Source: Agaribacillus sp965228415
GTDB taxonomy: Bacteria; Bacteroidota; Bacteroidia; Cytophagales; Cyclobacteriaceae
NCBI GenBank assembly: GCA_965228415.1
Contig: OZ245814.1
Span: forward strand, 8,308,001 to 8,372,000
Length of the DNA: 64,000 nt
Direction of reading: 5' to 3'
Shown here: piece after piece, positions 33,166-41,865 of the stretch
Position numbering within the stretch: position 1 is the stretch's first letter
Layout: every line of letters begins with the position of its first letter
Made by a program: the position numbers and the translations under genes
Notes under the pieces: model-generated
Told to the model about the DNA's origin: nothing
Database searches by the model: none
Seen by the model: the letters and a program-made list of their open reading frames with translations, nothing else

Positions 33166-35367
33166 CTAATACCATTTTCTTTTATTAAAAATTCTGTTTC
33201 CGCTGAAATCAAAATTGATAATGATCTGACCGCCATGTTCCGTGCCCTGCGGAAAATAATAACCAAATGATATGGTATTAAAATCGCTCTTTTTTGGAAA
33301 GGCAACAGACAGATCAAGTCTGTGCCCCTGATTTTGCCAGGATTTCTCAACAACACTGGAATGCAATGAAGGTATGTGCCTGTAATTTATGCCATAATTC
33401 AGGATCAGATAGATGCCAAGAGAGCGTTCCATCAAATACCTTAATGACGTTGAAAAATCCATGAAATTCCGATTAATGTCATCATCCCAATTCCGCAAAT
33501 AACTGGCTCTTAAAGCGAGTGAAAAACTGTTACTGATAGGTGTTATACTATTAATGGAATGTGTTGAGATTAATTCGTTCGGGCTGAAAACAAAATCCAC
33601 TTCGTCCTTTAGGTGTTTGGCTGTGAGCTGCACATTAAAAAACTCTGCACTTAAGGGAAGTTCCAGCGTGTTTCTCAAGCTAACAGAGGGATATTTTCTT
33701 CTTCCGGCAGCGATGCCGTTGTAGAGTGAAATTTCGTTTGTTATAATAGGATTTTCAAAGCCGCCGGCCAGCGCTATAATATTGTCACTAATGCCTAATA
33801 AGAACTGGGTTACCGGCCTGTCTTCAATAAACAATTTGTAAGTAAATGGAATAGCAGCCCCGATGCTGATTTTGTTTTTGTGTACGTATTCAAAGCCAAT
33901 TACTGCTCCGGCAGTAATGGTTGAGTTATATATCGAGAATCTTCCTAAAGATATATCTGTGCCCCTGATAGGATATTTTCTTGAAGGGCTATAGGTTTCA
34001 AACCCGCCATAGGAAAAAATAAGATTTGAATATATTTCCAATAAATTGTTGCCATCATTAGGCGTTTCCCAGCCAGGCGAGACTTCCACAGGGGTAGCAT
34101 AATCCTTCCTGATCTCCCTGTCGACAGCAGCATTGTGGTTGGATCCGGAACCTTTGGCAAGCATGAATTTTTTTTCGCCTGTCTCAAATGTATGTAACAA
34201 TGTATCCGGCCATTCCCTAGGGAAACCATAACCCAAGGGTATTTGCCATGATAAGAAATCGGAGCCGGTTCGTGAGGCTATAGCAGCCTGGTGCAAGTAT
34301 TTAGGGTCTTTGGTGAGCACAAGTTCCGACCATACATCATTTACCTCAGTAATTTCTGTTGTTATCTTGCCCGATATTGAAGTTCCCAGTTTTACCCCAC
34401 CGATACTTCGGGAAATGGTCTCTACTTTTTGGTCCGTATTAAAATCTGATACTACAAACTCCTCTTCCCAATATTTTAATCCCGGATAATCTACAGTCTT
34501 TAATAAGGAGGCAAACAACCCTGAAGCCCCCATTAAATTTCTTAATTCAAAGAGTACCTTATGGCGCTGCGCAATTTCTTCAAAGTTTTCAGTAAATAAT
34601 TTCGCATAAATGGCTGCTCCCGAACCCGGGTATTTATCGAGAATTTTACCAATGCTGGCATAATCAAAACTTAAGGAACCCGATGGGAATTTTGGGCGCT
34701 CTTTACTATCTGTCAATACATCTATTTTTAAGGATAGTAATGCAGCGCAATTGGATTTATTGATAATTCTGACTTTAAAAGGATAAAAATAAGACCTGTT
34801 GAGTCCTTCGTGCCACGGTGCCAACAACCTACCGGCTTTTTGATTATCGACTATTAAGTCCCACTCGGATGGCAGTCCGGAAATACCTGTGACATCATAT
34901 CCCAGTGACAGGCGTTTGAGTAACAGGTCGGATTTTAGGTAGATCGACCCAAAATGGGTATTTTCAATGCCACCGTAATAAACCACATTTTGATATGGGC
35001 TATATTTGTTTTTATCAAATGGTTCAATACTAACACCGGGGTTATCTTCAGATGACACTTTCTCGACATTTTTTAAGGCGAGAATCAGATCGTCAAAAAA
35101 CAAAGACGGCCGGTTTTTATTTCGCTCACCGATAATGATAATGTCTTGTGATACTTCATCATAGGCAATAGCCCACAGGTCAGAAATAAATGCGACGGAA
35201 TCAATCAGCCTGTCTCTTTTCCCTGAAATAATTTGGTATTTGGCCGCGTTTAGCGAGAAGCAGACCAATGTTGGGGTATCATCATTTGTCACCGCCGCCG
35301 TGGAATGGGGGCGGATTAAAAGAAATAAGGATAATATTAAAATGAATATGCCGCTTTTAGTTTTCAC
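33166..35367 (-). CDS. Large exported protein, probable outer-membrane barrel C-terminus
   Basis: This 733-residue protein has a signal peptide (ending STAAV). Residues about 60-170 (SDLWAIAYDEVSQDIIIIGE, then YYGGIENTHFGSIYLKSD) vaguely recall DUF1598-type domains of Planctomycetes. From about residue 480, alternating aromatic/polar strands such as ISIGAAIPFTYKLF, LALRASYLRNWDDD and SFGYYFPQGTEHGGQIIIN suggest a beta-barrel. The genes around it are a TPR protein upstream (51 bp) and a small membrane protein downstream. A role in surface presentation is guesswork; a search with the N-terminal 350 residues would be most informative. Confidence 0.6.
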   Translation of the reverse strand: MKTKSGIFILILSLFLLIRPHSTAAVTNDDTPTLVCFSLNAAKYQIISGKRDRLIDSVAFISDLWAIAYDEVSQDIIIIGERNKNRPSLFFDDLILALKNVEKVSSEDNPGVSIEPFDKNKYSPYQNVVYYGGIENTHFGSIYLKSDLLLKRLSLGYDVTGISGLPSEWDLIVDNQKAGRLLAPWHEGLNRSYFYPFKVRIINKSNCAALLSLKIDVLTDSKERPKFPSGSLSFDYASIGKILDKYPGSGAAIYAKLFTENFEEIAQRHKVLFELRNLMGASGLFASLLKTVDYPGLKYWEEEFVVSDFNTDQKVETISRSIGGVKLGTSISGKITTEITEVNDVWSELVLTKDPKYLHQAAIASRTGSDFLSWQIPLGYGFPREWPDTLLHTFETGEKKFMLAKGSGSNHNAAVDREIRKDYATPVEVSPGWETPNDGNNLLEIYSNLIFSYGGFETYSPSRKYPIRGTDISLGRFSIYNSTITAGAVIGFEYVHKNKISIGAAIPFTYKLFIEDRPVTQFLLGISDNIIALAGGFENPIITNEISLYNGIAAGRRKYPSVSLRNTLELPLSAEFFNVQLTAKHLKDEVDFVFSPNELISTHSINSITPISNSFSLALRASYLRNWDDDINRNFMDFSTSLRYLMERSLGIYLILNYGINYRHIPSLHSSVVEKSWQNQGHRLDLSVAFPKKSDFNTISFGYYFPQGTEHGGQIIINFDFSGNRIFNKRKWY

Positions 35368-35418
35368 AGTAGCAGGTTAAATCATCTCCAAAAAATGCAG
35401 AAAGCCAATCGGCCTCTT

Positions 35419-36480
35419 TTAGTTTTTAGCGCGAACAATGAGTTTGTTTGGATAATTATAATTAAACCAGGTGGCAATCATTATTGGCTTTTGATCCGAA
35501 TGAAGAACAAGATTTTCTCCTTCGGCCAAATAGGTGAAAATGCCTCCTCTCAGAAAACCGGAATTGTATTTTGATAGATCTAATTTTATTCCGAATTGTG
35601 GTAGACCATTTTTCATACCCGCGCTAAGCTCTACACCTCTCGCCCCTGAAGTTAAACCGCTGGGATTATTTGCAAAGTCTGAGGAAAATGGCGTGTCAGG
35701 TTCATTTTCCATGATCTTGTCCTGGATATCGCTAAACTTGTTCATGGCTCCTTCCACGCCAAATGAAAAGGCGTAGCTATTCATCGCCAGCCAATAAGTT
35801 GGATCAATTGCCAAAGCCTTTTTTAATTCACTTCTTGGCAGGTTCATTTCTCCGGTGCTTCGCATCATAAATATGGCTTTGTTGGCATGAAGGTCAGCGA
35901 AATTGGGGTTGAGTTTCATAGCGCTGTTAATGTCATTGAGTGCGGCTATTTTGTAATCCTCATGCCTTGGCTCACTATTTTCAAATAGCAGCCAATTGAT
36001 TACCGCCCTTGCGTTGAGACTGGCAACGTGATTTTTATCAATGCTTAAGGACGTATCCAATTCACTTTTCGCGTTTTCGAATGAACCCAGCCTGGCGTAT
36101 GCGTCGGCGAGTAAATATCTGACCGACGAGACCTTATCGTATTTTGCTGCAAGCTGCCTGGTATAACCAAGCCATTCGGACAATGATGCTGAGTCTGTTG
36201 AATCACTTTTACAATAAAACTGATCTGTTGAAAAACTATTTTTTCCTATGATTAGCGCGGAATGCCCATAGATGAAACGAGCGACAGCATTGACATGGCA
36301 ATTATCTTTTGACTTGTTTAAAAAAGGTGACAATTTCTCAAATACCATTTCCCAGTTATCATTCACGATAGCCTTTTCCATTGCCATATCGATCGGGGAT
36401 AGGTTAGGGGGATCCTGGGCAAGAGATAATATGGAAGTAAAATGCAGCAGGAGAACAATGATGTAGTTTTTCTTTTTCAT
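35419..36480 (-). CDS. Exported TPR-repeat protein
   Basis: The ATG at 36480 is chosen over an upstream TTG at 36504, because it gives a good signal peptide (KKKNYIIVLLLHFTSILSLA). The 353-residue product then contains at least four TPR-like helical repeats: VRYLLADAYARLGSFENAKS, HVASLNARAVINWLLFENS, FADLHANKAIFMMRS and YWLAMNSYAFSFGVEGAMN. It starts 20 bp after the stop of the upstream gene (36501-37355), so the two are probably translated together. TPR proteins scaffold complexes; here perhaps for the barrel-like partner downstream. Confidence 0.75.
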   Translation of the reverse strand: MKKKNYIIVLLLHFTSILSLAQDPPNLSPIDMAMEKAIVNDNWEMVFEKLSPFLNKSKDNCHVNAVARFIYGHSALIIGKNSFSTDQFYCKSDSTDSASLSEWLGYTRQLAAKYDKVSSVRYLLADAYARLGSFENAKSELDTSLSIDKNHVASLNARAVINWLLFENSEPRHEDYKIAALNDINSAMKLNPNFADLHANKAIFMMRSTGEMNLPRSELKKALAIDPTYWLAMNSYAFSFGVEGAMNKFSDIQDKIMENEPDTPFSSDFANNPSGLTSGARGVELSAGMKNGLPQFGIKLDLSKYNSGFLRGGIFTYLAEGENLVLHSDQKPIMIATWFNYNYPNKLIVRAKN

Positions 36481-36500
36481 GTGCTTACCATTTAAAGTTA

Positions 36501-37355
36501 TCAATACCCCTGGTTGACAATTGCGACCGCCTTTTTGGAATGCTTTTTTGTTTTTATAGTGAAATAAAGGGTAAAGCCGGAAGCGATTAATAGTGGCACG
36601 AGATCACCAACTTTAAACCCGCCATCCACCAACATGCCTGAATTCACTTTATTTGCATCGTCAATAGTCTTTGCCAGCTCTATAGCCGATAAAATGGTAA
36701 CTACTGACAATCCTACCATCATTCCGTAGGCATTGTACCTGGCTTTTTTGGATTCCAAATAGGCTTCAGGATACTTCTGCAGTACGGCGTTGTATGCCTC
36801 GGAATAATTCAGACCTGACCAAATCTTTTGTGGTGGTTGGTTATCATAAATGAACCTTCCTTTCTTGATGATCTTTAATTTTTGCCCCGAGGTATCGGCT
36901 GCATAGTTTGGAAAGCCTGAAATGGTGTGAAAGTATTTTTTATAGGTAACATCTTGCGGGCTAAAAGACCCCAATGTGCGTCCTATGCGAGACACCGGTT
37001 TGTAATTATCGTCCGTGACAGTATAGATTTTATGTTTCAAATCAGTGGCAAAGGCGATATAAGTGGAGCCGGGTCCGGTAGCACAGACCTGGATTCCTGG
37101 CTCAGTACCATTTTGACCTTCAAAGGCTTCAGCGTCGCTCACCAAAGAGGGCGCAGAATTCAGGTTACCGGAAATTGATGTTATAGACGCATGCTGCGGA
37201 AAGACAGATGGCAGGCGGGATTGTGCATATGGGTTTTTATTGATCCAACGCGCGCTTACGGCTTCTACCGAAGCTTGCAAAGGCATATCCTGCGATGCTA
37301 CGTGGTTGGTGAATATGGATAGTAGACAAAAGGTTAAAAAGGGGGAGTATCTCAT
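36501..37355 (-). CDS. Exported protein with two membrane segments, first gene of unknown operon
   Basis: The 284-residue product has a signal peptide (SPFLTFCLLSIFTNHVASQ) and a long extracytoplasmic part. Near the C-terminus are two hydrophobic segments (MMVGLSVVTILSAIELA and LVPLLIASGFTLYFTI) and a Lys-rich tail. The central region YAADTSGQKLKIIKKGRF is not part of a known domain that I recognise. It leads the four-gene set 37355-32629. The 309-bp divergent gap to the plus-strand gene at 37665 presumably holds its promoter. Function unknown. Confidence 0.6.
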   Translation of the reverse strand: MRYSPFLTFCLLSIFTNHVASQDMPLQASVEAVSARWINKNPYAQSRLPSVFPQHASITSISGNLNSAPSLVSDAEAFEGQNGTEPGIQVCATGPGSTYIAFATDLKHKIYTVTDDNYKPVSRIGRTLGSFSPQDVTYKKYFHTISGFPNYAADTSGQKLKIIKKGRFIYDNQPPQKIWSGLNYSEAYNAVLQKYPEAYLESKKARYNAYGMMVGLSVVTILSAIELAKTIDDANKVNSGMLVDGGFKVGDLVPLLIASGFTLYFTIKTKKHSKKAVAIVNQGY

Positions 37356-37654
37356 AGTAAAATTTTTACCTAAACTTAAAAAGCAAAGAGCAGGGTTTAC
37401 TTCAAAATGAGCCCGATGTAAATTACATTGGTTTCAAAACTTAAAATTTTAGTTTGGGTTTCCTGGCGGCGAAAAATCGAAAAGATTCTGCTTTGGCAGG
37501 ACTGATCAGGTTTTAGAAGATGAGGACTTTGTGGTCAAGTTTGGTTTGAAGCCTCCCGCGGGGAACCTGAAATAAATTTATTGTTTTAATTAGGTAATTT
37601 GGTCAACGTAAGTTACATTAAAATGTGAACGGTTTCACTACAGAAAAAATAAAA

Positions 37655-37662
37655 TAACTTTG
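37655..37662 (+). promoter_or_regulatory. TAnnTTTG -7 box almost on top of the start codon at 37665
   Basis: TAACTTTG matches the Bacteroidota -7 consensus and lies 2 bases before the GTG start of the next gene. If active, transcription would begin at or beside the start codon, giving a leaderless message. The -33 element upstream (TTTC at about 37633) is weak. Confidence 0.4.
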
Positions 37663-37664
37663 CA

Positions 37665-38549
37665 GTGCTTTCGGAGTCTGATAAAATAAGACTTGTTAAA
37701 AATATTCTGGCGTTAGATAAAGGTAACTACGATAATGTAAGCAGAACATTCAGAAATCGTTTGAAAAAGGCTATTGAAAAAAAGCTATCAGGCGATCCGG
37801 AAAAATCTGCAAAATTTGAGCTAGGACAACAAAATGGATTGGCAGAGGAACTTGCCAACAGGTTATTTGACTTTCTCCCCGAGAAAGAAAAATTAGAGAA
37901 GGGACTAGCCGATTTTCTGACAGAAGGACAGAAGCTGAACGAGCTTGGGGCAAAATTTATACCGGGACAAATGTGGATACGTGATAACTTTTTTGTCAAT
38001 AGGGAGGGCGATTTTAAAAGACCAGTGATCAGGCCAAAGAAACAAATGTTGCAGTACCTGTGTATTTATCTGTTTGAAAAGATGGTGCCTGAAAACGAAA
38101 TTTGCGCAGGGCCGGAACACTATACCTACATTCAACCCGACTTTGAACGCAAACCATATGTGGATAACCTGCTGGAAGGGCTGGAAAATAATATTTTTAT
38201 GGATGGCCTTCATTTTGTCGGGATTCTATTTGAGGATGACTTGAAGTTTTACAAGGAAATTATTGACCCTGCTATTTCTTCGGTTTTTCAGATCCACAAT
38301 AGCAAAAACCAAATCGATTTCATCAGAGATATTGTAAAAGCGGAAGAAAAGCCATTCAGCAATGCTACTTTTGTCGAGAATATAAAAACAGTTAGCAAAT
38401 ATGTACATCTGGAAAATGGCTTTGTGTCATTGCGTTGGATTTCCAATAAGATCTTAATCATAGGGGGTGCCAGAGGGAGTGAGTATAGCATCAGTGAGTC
38501 TCGTTTCAACACCGTTGTGTCAATCGTAAAGAAATGCTTAGAAGTATGA
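37665..38549 (+). CDS. Cytoplasmic protein of unknown function, first gene of a membrane operon
   Basis: The 294-residue product begins at GTG; a TAA lies in frame 5 codons upstream, so no other start is available. No signal peptide or membrane helix. The first 60 residues are strongly charged and helical (KNILALDKGNYDNVSRTF, KKAIEKKLSGDPEKSAKF), and the C-terminus has ENGFVSLRWISNKILIIGG. No known family was recognised. It overlaps the following membrane protein by an ATGA junction, so the products probably work together. Confidence 0.6.
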   Translation: MLSESDKIRLVKNILALDKGNYDNVSRTFRNRLKKAIEKKLSGDPEKSAKFELGQQNGLAEELANRLFDFLPEKEKLEKGLADFLTEGQKLNELGAKFIPGQMWIRDNFFVNREGDFKRPVIRPKKQMLQYLCIYLFEKMVPENEICAGPEHYTYIQPDFERKPYVDNLLEGLENNIFMDGLHFVGILFEDDLKFYKEIIDPAISSVFQIHNSKNQIDFIRDIVKAEEKPFSNATFVENIKTVSKYVHLENGFVSLRWISNKILIIGGARGSEYSISESRFNTVVSIVKKCLEV

Positions 38550-39586
38550 AATATGGAGCAGGGTTTCTACTGGAGCTCTTCAAGGAAAGTTACAGGATGC
38601 TGATTTTAGCTTTTCAGGATAATGAGCGGTTATATGTTAAAGAGGCCATATCCGGTTACGATGAAACAAGACTAAATTATTATATGGCCATGGGATGGTT
38701 ATCCGGTTTTGCTGAAAACCTGATAATTGCCTTCCTGGTCTGGCCTTTGGTGAGTTGTGCGATCACATTTTTTTGTTTATGGATATTGGGTATTCCAATT
38801 GGCGTCATAGGGTTTGCCTGTACGTTGGTGTTTTTGGTTTGCCTGGCGGGAAATTGGATCTGTGGTTCCTCGGTAAACCTTTTAGGCAGCGCGGCAGGAG
38901 GGGTATTTATTGGTAGCTCCCTGGGGATTGTATCCGGCTTGTTGATTTCTGATTTGGGAGGTTATACATCTGTTTGGCAAACCATTGACCAGCTATCAAA
39001 TTCTGAAGCAATTTTAGGTGGTATTGCCAGCAGCCACTTTCCTCCTGCGTTGATATTTTGTATCACAGCCATATCTATTGCATTGACGAGTTATCTCATG
39101 GCTTTTAACTCTTCAAAAGCAGAGGGCCATATTATAAAAGGTATTTTGATCGGATTGTTATCGGGCTTGTTAATTCCTTTGACTTTATTTACTTATAGCT
39201 TATTTTCAGCAGCTTTTAATAAGGAAAGTTTTCTTTTGTTTGCGGCAGCATTTATTTGGGGAGGATTAGGGCTTGGAGTGGCGCTGGGTGTAAGGATGAA
39301 GTGGAAAGGATATTATAAAAGAATTGGCCTGAGGGGATTCATAGTAGGTGGCATTTCTTTTTTGTTATTCGCATTTGTTATGGCCGGTCTTGAATATTCG
39401 AATGATCCAAAGATTTCCTTGCTGTTAATTGGCTTGGCCAACGCTATATTTCACGGAACTTTTTTTGCCGTTACCTATTTAATTGGAGAAAGGTTTGGCG
39501 GCAATTTGGCCGGTGCCATAGCCAGTGGGCTTTCCGGGGCAGGGGGCTATTCAATAGCACTTTTAATCCACCATAACATACTGTAG
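38546..39586 (+). CDS. Polytopic membrane protein of unknown family
   Basis: The ATG at 38546 overlaps the upstream TGA (ATGA), which decides the start over the earlier ATG at 38534. The 346-residue product has many hydrophobic segments, by eye 8-9: NLIIAFLVWPLVSCAITFF, VIGFACTLVFLVCLAG, LIFCITAISIALTSYLMAF, GILIGLLSGLLIPLTLF and more. Gly-rich stretches near the C-terminus include GGNLAGAIASGLSGAGG. No transporter signature was recognised. It is coupled to a soluble partner upstream and another membrane protein 5 bp downstream. Confidence 0.65.
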   Translation: MKYGAGFLLELFKESYRMLILAFQDNERLYVKEAISGYDETRLNYYMAMGWLSGFAENLIIAFLVWPLVSCAITFFCLWILGIPIGVIGFACTLVFLVCLAGNWICGSSVNLLGSAAGGVFIGSSLGIVSGLLISDLGGYTSVWQTIDQLSNSEAILGGIASSHFPPALIFCITAISIALTSYLMAFNSSKAEGHIIKGILIGLLSGLLIPLTLFTYSLFSAAFNKESFLLFAAAFIWGGLGLGVALGVRMKWKGYYKRIGLRGFIVGGISFLLFAFVMAGLEYSNDPKISLLLIGLANAIFHGTFFAVTYLIGERFGGNLAGAIASGLSGAGGYSIALLIHHNIL

Positions 39587-39591
39587 GAAAA

Positions 39592-40326
39592 TTGTTCTAT
39601 TTATCCATAATTCCGGTTGTTGCCCTGTTTTGGGGAGTTGCTATCAAAGCAAATCAGTCTCCTAAAAGGAGTCCGGAGATGTTTTCCAGCTATTTGAAAA
39701 TAATCATGCCCTTGCTGATCATCACTTTTTTTGTGGTGCATCTTGGTTTTTACTGGTTAGAAGGTTATCACAGCACCTATTTTGTATCCAGGTGGTTTCA
39801 TTGGTTTGGCTTCAGTCTGTTACTTTCATTTTTGCTGATTGGACAAGTGCTTCTCTGGTTCCACAAACCCGCAAACAGGGTCAGGTATGCTAAACTCCAT
39901 CGCAGTATATCCGAAATACTACCGGCACCATCGGCAATTATGGTTTTGCTGAGTGGTATAAACCTGACAATTCTCAGAAACCAAAACTTTGCTTCCGGTT
40001 ATTTTTTCCTTATGTTTTCCGTTTTCTTTTTTATGTTTATAGATGGCATTTTGTTTTATTTGCCTCACGTTAGAAAACTGGAGGCCGCGTACGAACAAAA
40101 CAATTTGAATTTTCAACCACCGGACACCCTTGCCAGTAGGGCTATATTGGTTATTCATTTTGTATCCCTACCATTTCTGGTGATTTTGGGAGTTCTGAAA
40201 CCGCTGAAAACCTGGATACTCAGTGAATATTTCAACCTAATTGCACACGACACGCTATTGAACGCGTTGGTAATTATTGGTTGGGGGGGCACAATTGTTA
40301 TGGCAGTTTGGTATATTAGAAAATGA
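39592..40326 (+). CDS. Second polytopic membrane protein of the operon
   Basis: The 244-residue product appears to start at TTG (39592), 5 bp after the previous stop. About six or seven hydrophobic segments are visible, for instance YLKIIMPLLIITFFVVHLGF, FGFSLLLSFLLIGQVLLWF, FFLMFSVFFFMFIDGILFYL and LLNALVIIGWGGTIVMAVWY. No family was recognised; it resembles small integral membrane proteins of the DUF2269 kind only in general. Its stop codon overlaps the start of a short 51-codon frame (ATGA at 40323-40326). Confidence 0.6.
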   Translation: MFYLSIIPVVALFWGVAIKANQSPKRSPEMFSSYLKIIMPLLIITFFVVHLGFYWLEGYHSTYFVSRWFHWFGFSLLLSFLLIGQVLLWFHKPANRVRYAKLHRSISEILPAPSAIMVLLSGINLTILRNQNFASGYFFLMFSVFFFMFIDGILFYLPHVRKLEAAYEQNNLNFQPPDTLASRAILVIHFVSLPFLVILGVLKPLKTWILSEYFNLIAHDTLLNALVIIGWGGTIVMAVWYIRK

Positions 40327-40478
40327 AGATACCTTTAAAGGTCGATTTTAAAACCCCTGTTAAAAATAAATACGATCAGTTCATTCCGGCCATATTAAAC
40401 CATAAAGAAAGGGAGATAACCATGGCTAAAAATCATAGGTGTCTTGCTGGCTGGCAACAGTTTTTAGTCCGACTATAG
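40323..40478 (+). CDS. Possible 51-residue ORF translationally coupled to the membrane operon
   Basis: An ATG at 40323 overlaps the TGA of the preceding gene (ATGA), and the frame runs to TAG at 40476-40478. The product starts MKIPLKVDFKTPVKNKYD and ends GWQQFLVRL. It is basic and has no signal or membrane segment. The junction type is the same as between the first two genes of this operon, which supports it, but the short length means it could be chance. Confidence 0.35.
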   Translation: MKIPLKVDFKTPVKNKYDQFIPAILNHKEREITMAKNHRCLAGWQQFLVRL

Positions 40479-40534
40479 TTCACAATATTGAATCACCCAA
40501 ATAAATTTGACAAGAGCTCTTAAACATTTTACAA

Positions 40535-41836
40535 ATGAACCTAAAAAACAGATGGAAGAAATTGGCATTAACCGCTCAAATCCTTTTTTGGGGATTAGTT
40601 GGTTTTGCTCAAAACTCCTCCGGTGAATCATCAATACACAAAGTCCTGCAACAGCGGGTCGACGAAGTCTTCGATAGCCTGGTAAAAGTCCGGAGGGATT
40701 TTCACGTATATCCCGAATTGTCAGGACAGGAAAAAAGAACTTCAAAAAAAATAGAAACATACCTGTTATCATTGGGCCTGGAAGTGAAAACAAACATCGG
40801 CGGCTACGGTGTCGTCGGTATATTAAGGGGAGATGAGCAGGGCAAACAAATTGCCTGGAGGGCAGATATTGATGCCATGCCTTCTGACATACCGGATGTG
40901 GTAGACTTTAAATCAAAAACGGAAGGAGTGAGGCATATTTGCGGGCACGATGTACATACTACCATAGGATTGGGGATAGCCAATGTGCTGGCCGGTCAAA
41001 AAGAAAACATAAAAGGTACTATTTATTTTCTTTTTCAACCTGCCGAAGAAAACTATCAGGGAGCAAGGGCAATGATTGATGATGGTTTGTTGGATTGGAT
41101 GAAACCTGAAGAGATGTATGCCCTTCATGTGACTGCTTTTCCTGCGGGATTTATCGCCATAAGATCGAAAAACCCGTTTTCTCATACAAACCACGTAAAA
41201 GTTTCTTTTAGGGCTTCAAAAGACAATGCGTCCAAAATAGATTTCACCAAAGAACTAATTGGCAGCTTTCAAAATGTCGAGCCCGACAGCCCGTTTTGGA
41301 ATTTGGCCAACTTGGGCGATCCGGAATTAGGTTTAAGCAGCCCCAAAACCATTTATAAAAGTTACCTTACAATCCCCGCCGATTTTGTGATAAAAGAAAC
41401 AGAAGATGAGCTACTTATAAGTACTGCTGTAAATTCCAGCAACAAAGAACAACTCGATTCATTTCTGGTTTCTTTAAGAAAAAAGCTGACAGAATCCGAC
41501 TATGCCGATGACCTGATTTCAGTAGCGTACGGCTATAAAAAAGCAACCGTCATGAATGATGAATTATTGACCCAAAAAACAAGCAAAATCATCTCTGATA
41601 TTTATGGTGCCTCGAAAGTAATACCACTTTATGGCACAGTACCGGGTGATGTCGGTGACGATTTTGCCTATTTTCAAAACACTATTCCGGGTGTTTACTT
41701 TCTCTTAGGGGGTTCGGATTTTGAGCGCGGAGTGATTGCTGATCCACATTCACCTAATTTTGCGGTTGATGAAGATTGTATTAAAACCGGCGTTAAGTTT
41801 TTTTCATCCATGATAGTGGAAAGATTAAACCACTGA
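40535..41836 (+). CDS. Exported M20-family amidohydrolase
   Basis: The 433-residue protein has a signal peptide (about 1-26, ending VGFAQ) and the M20/IAA-amino-acid hydrolase arrangement: VKVRRDFHVYPELSGQEK near the start, AWRADIDAMPSD, the metal motif HICGHDVHTTIGLGI, and FLFQPAEENYQGA with the catalytic Glu pair. Family members cleave N-acyl amino acids or similar amides using two metal ions. The dimerisation lid domain spans roughly 205-320. The exported form suggests peptide or acyl-amide scavenging. It is convergent with the DUF4861 gene (29-bp gap), so it is not clearly part of the PUL. Confidence 0.9.
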   Translation: MNLKNRWKKLALTAQILFWGLVGFAQNSSGESSIHKVLQQRVDEVFDSLVKVRRDFHVYPELSGQEKRTSKKIETYLLSLGLEVKTNIGGYGVVGILRGDEQGKQIAWRADIDAMPSDIPDVVDFKSKTEGVRHICGHDVHTTIGLGIANVLAGQKENIKGTIYFLFQPAEENYQGARAMIDDGLLDWMKPEEMYALHVTAFPAGFIAIRSKNPFSHTNHVKVSFRASKDNASKIDFTKELIGSFQNVEPDSPFWNLANLGDPELGLSSPKTIYKSYLTIPADFVIKETEDELLISTAVNSSNKEQLDSFLVSLRKKLTESDYADDLISVAYGYKKATVMNDELLTQKTSKIISDIYGASKVIPLYGTVPGDVGDDFAYFQNTIPGVYFLLGGSDFERGVIADPHSPNFAVDEDCIKTGVKFFSSMIVERLNH

Positions 41837-41865
41837 ATATGATTCATCTGATTTCCACATAAAAT

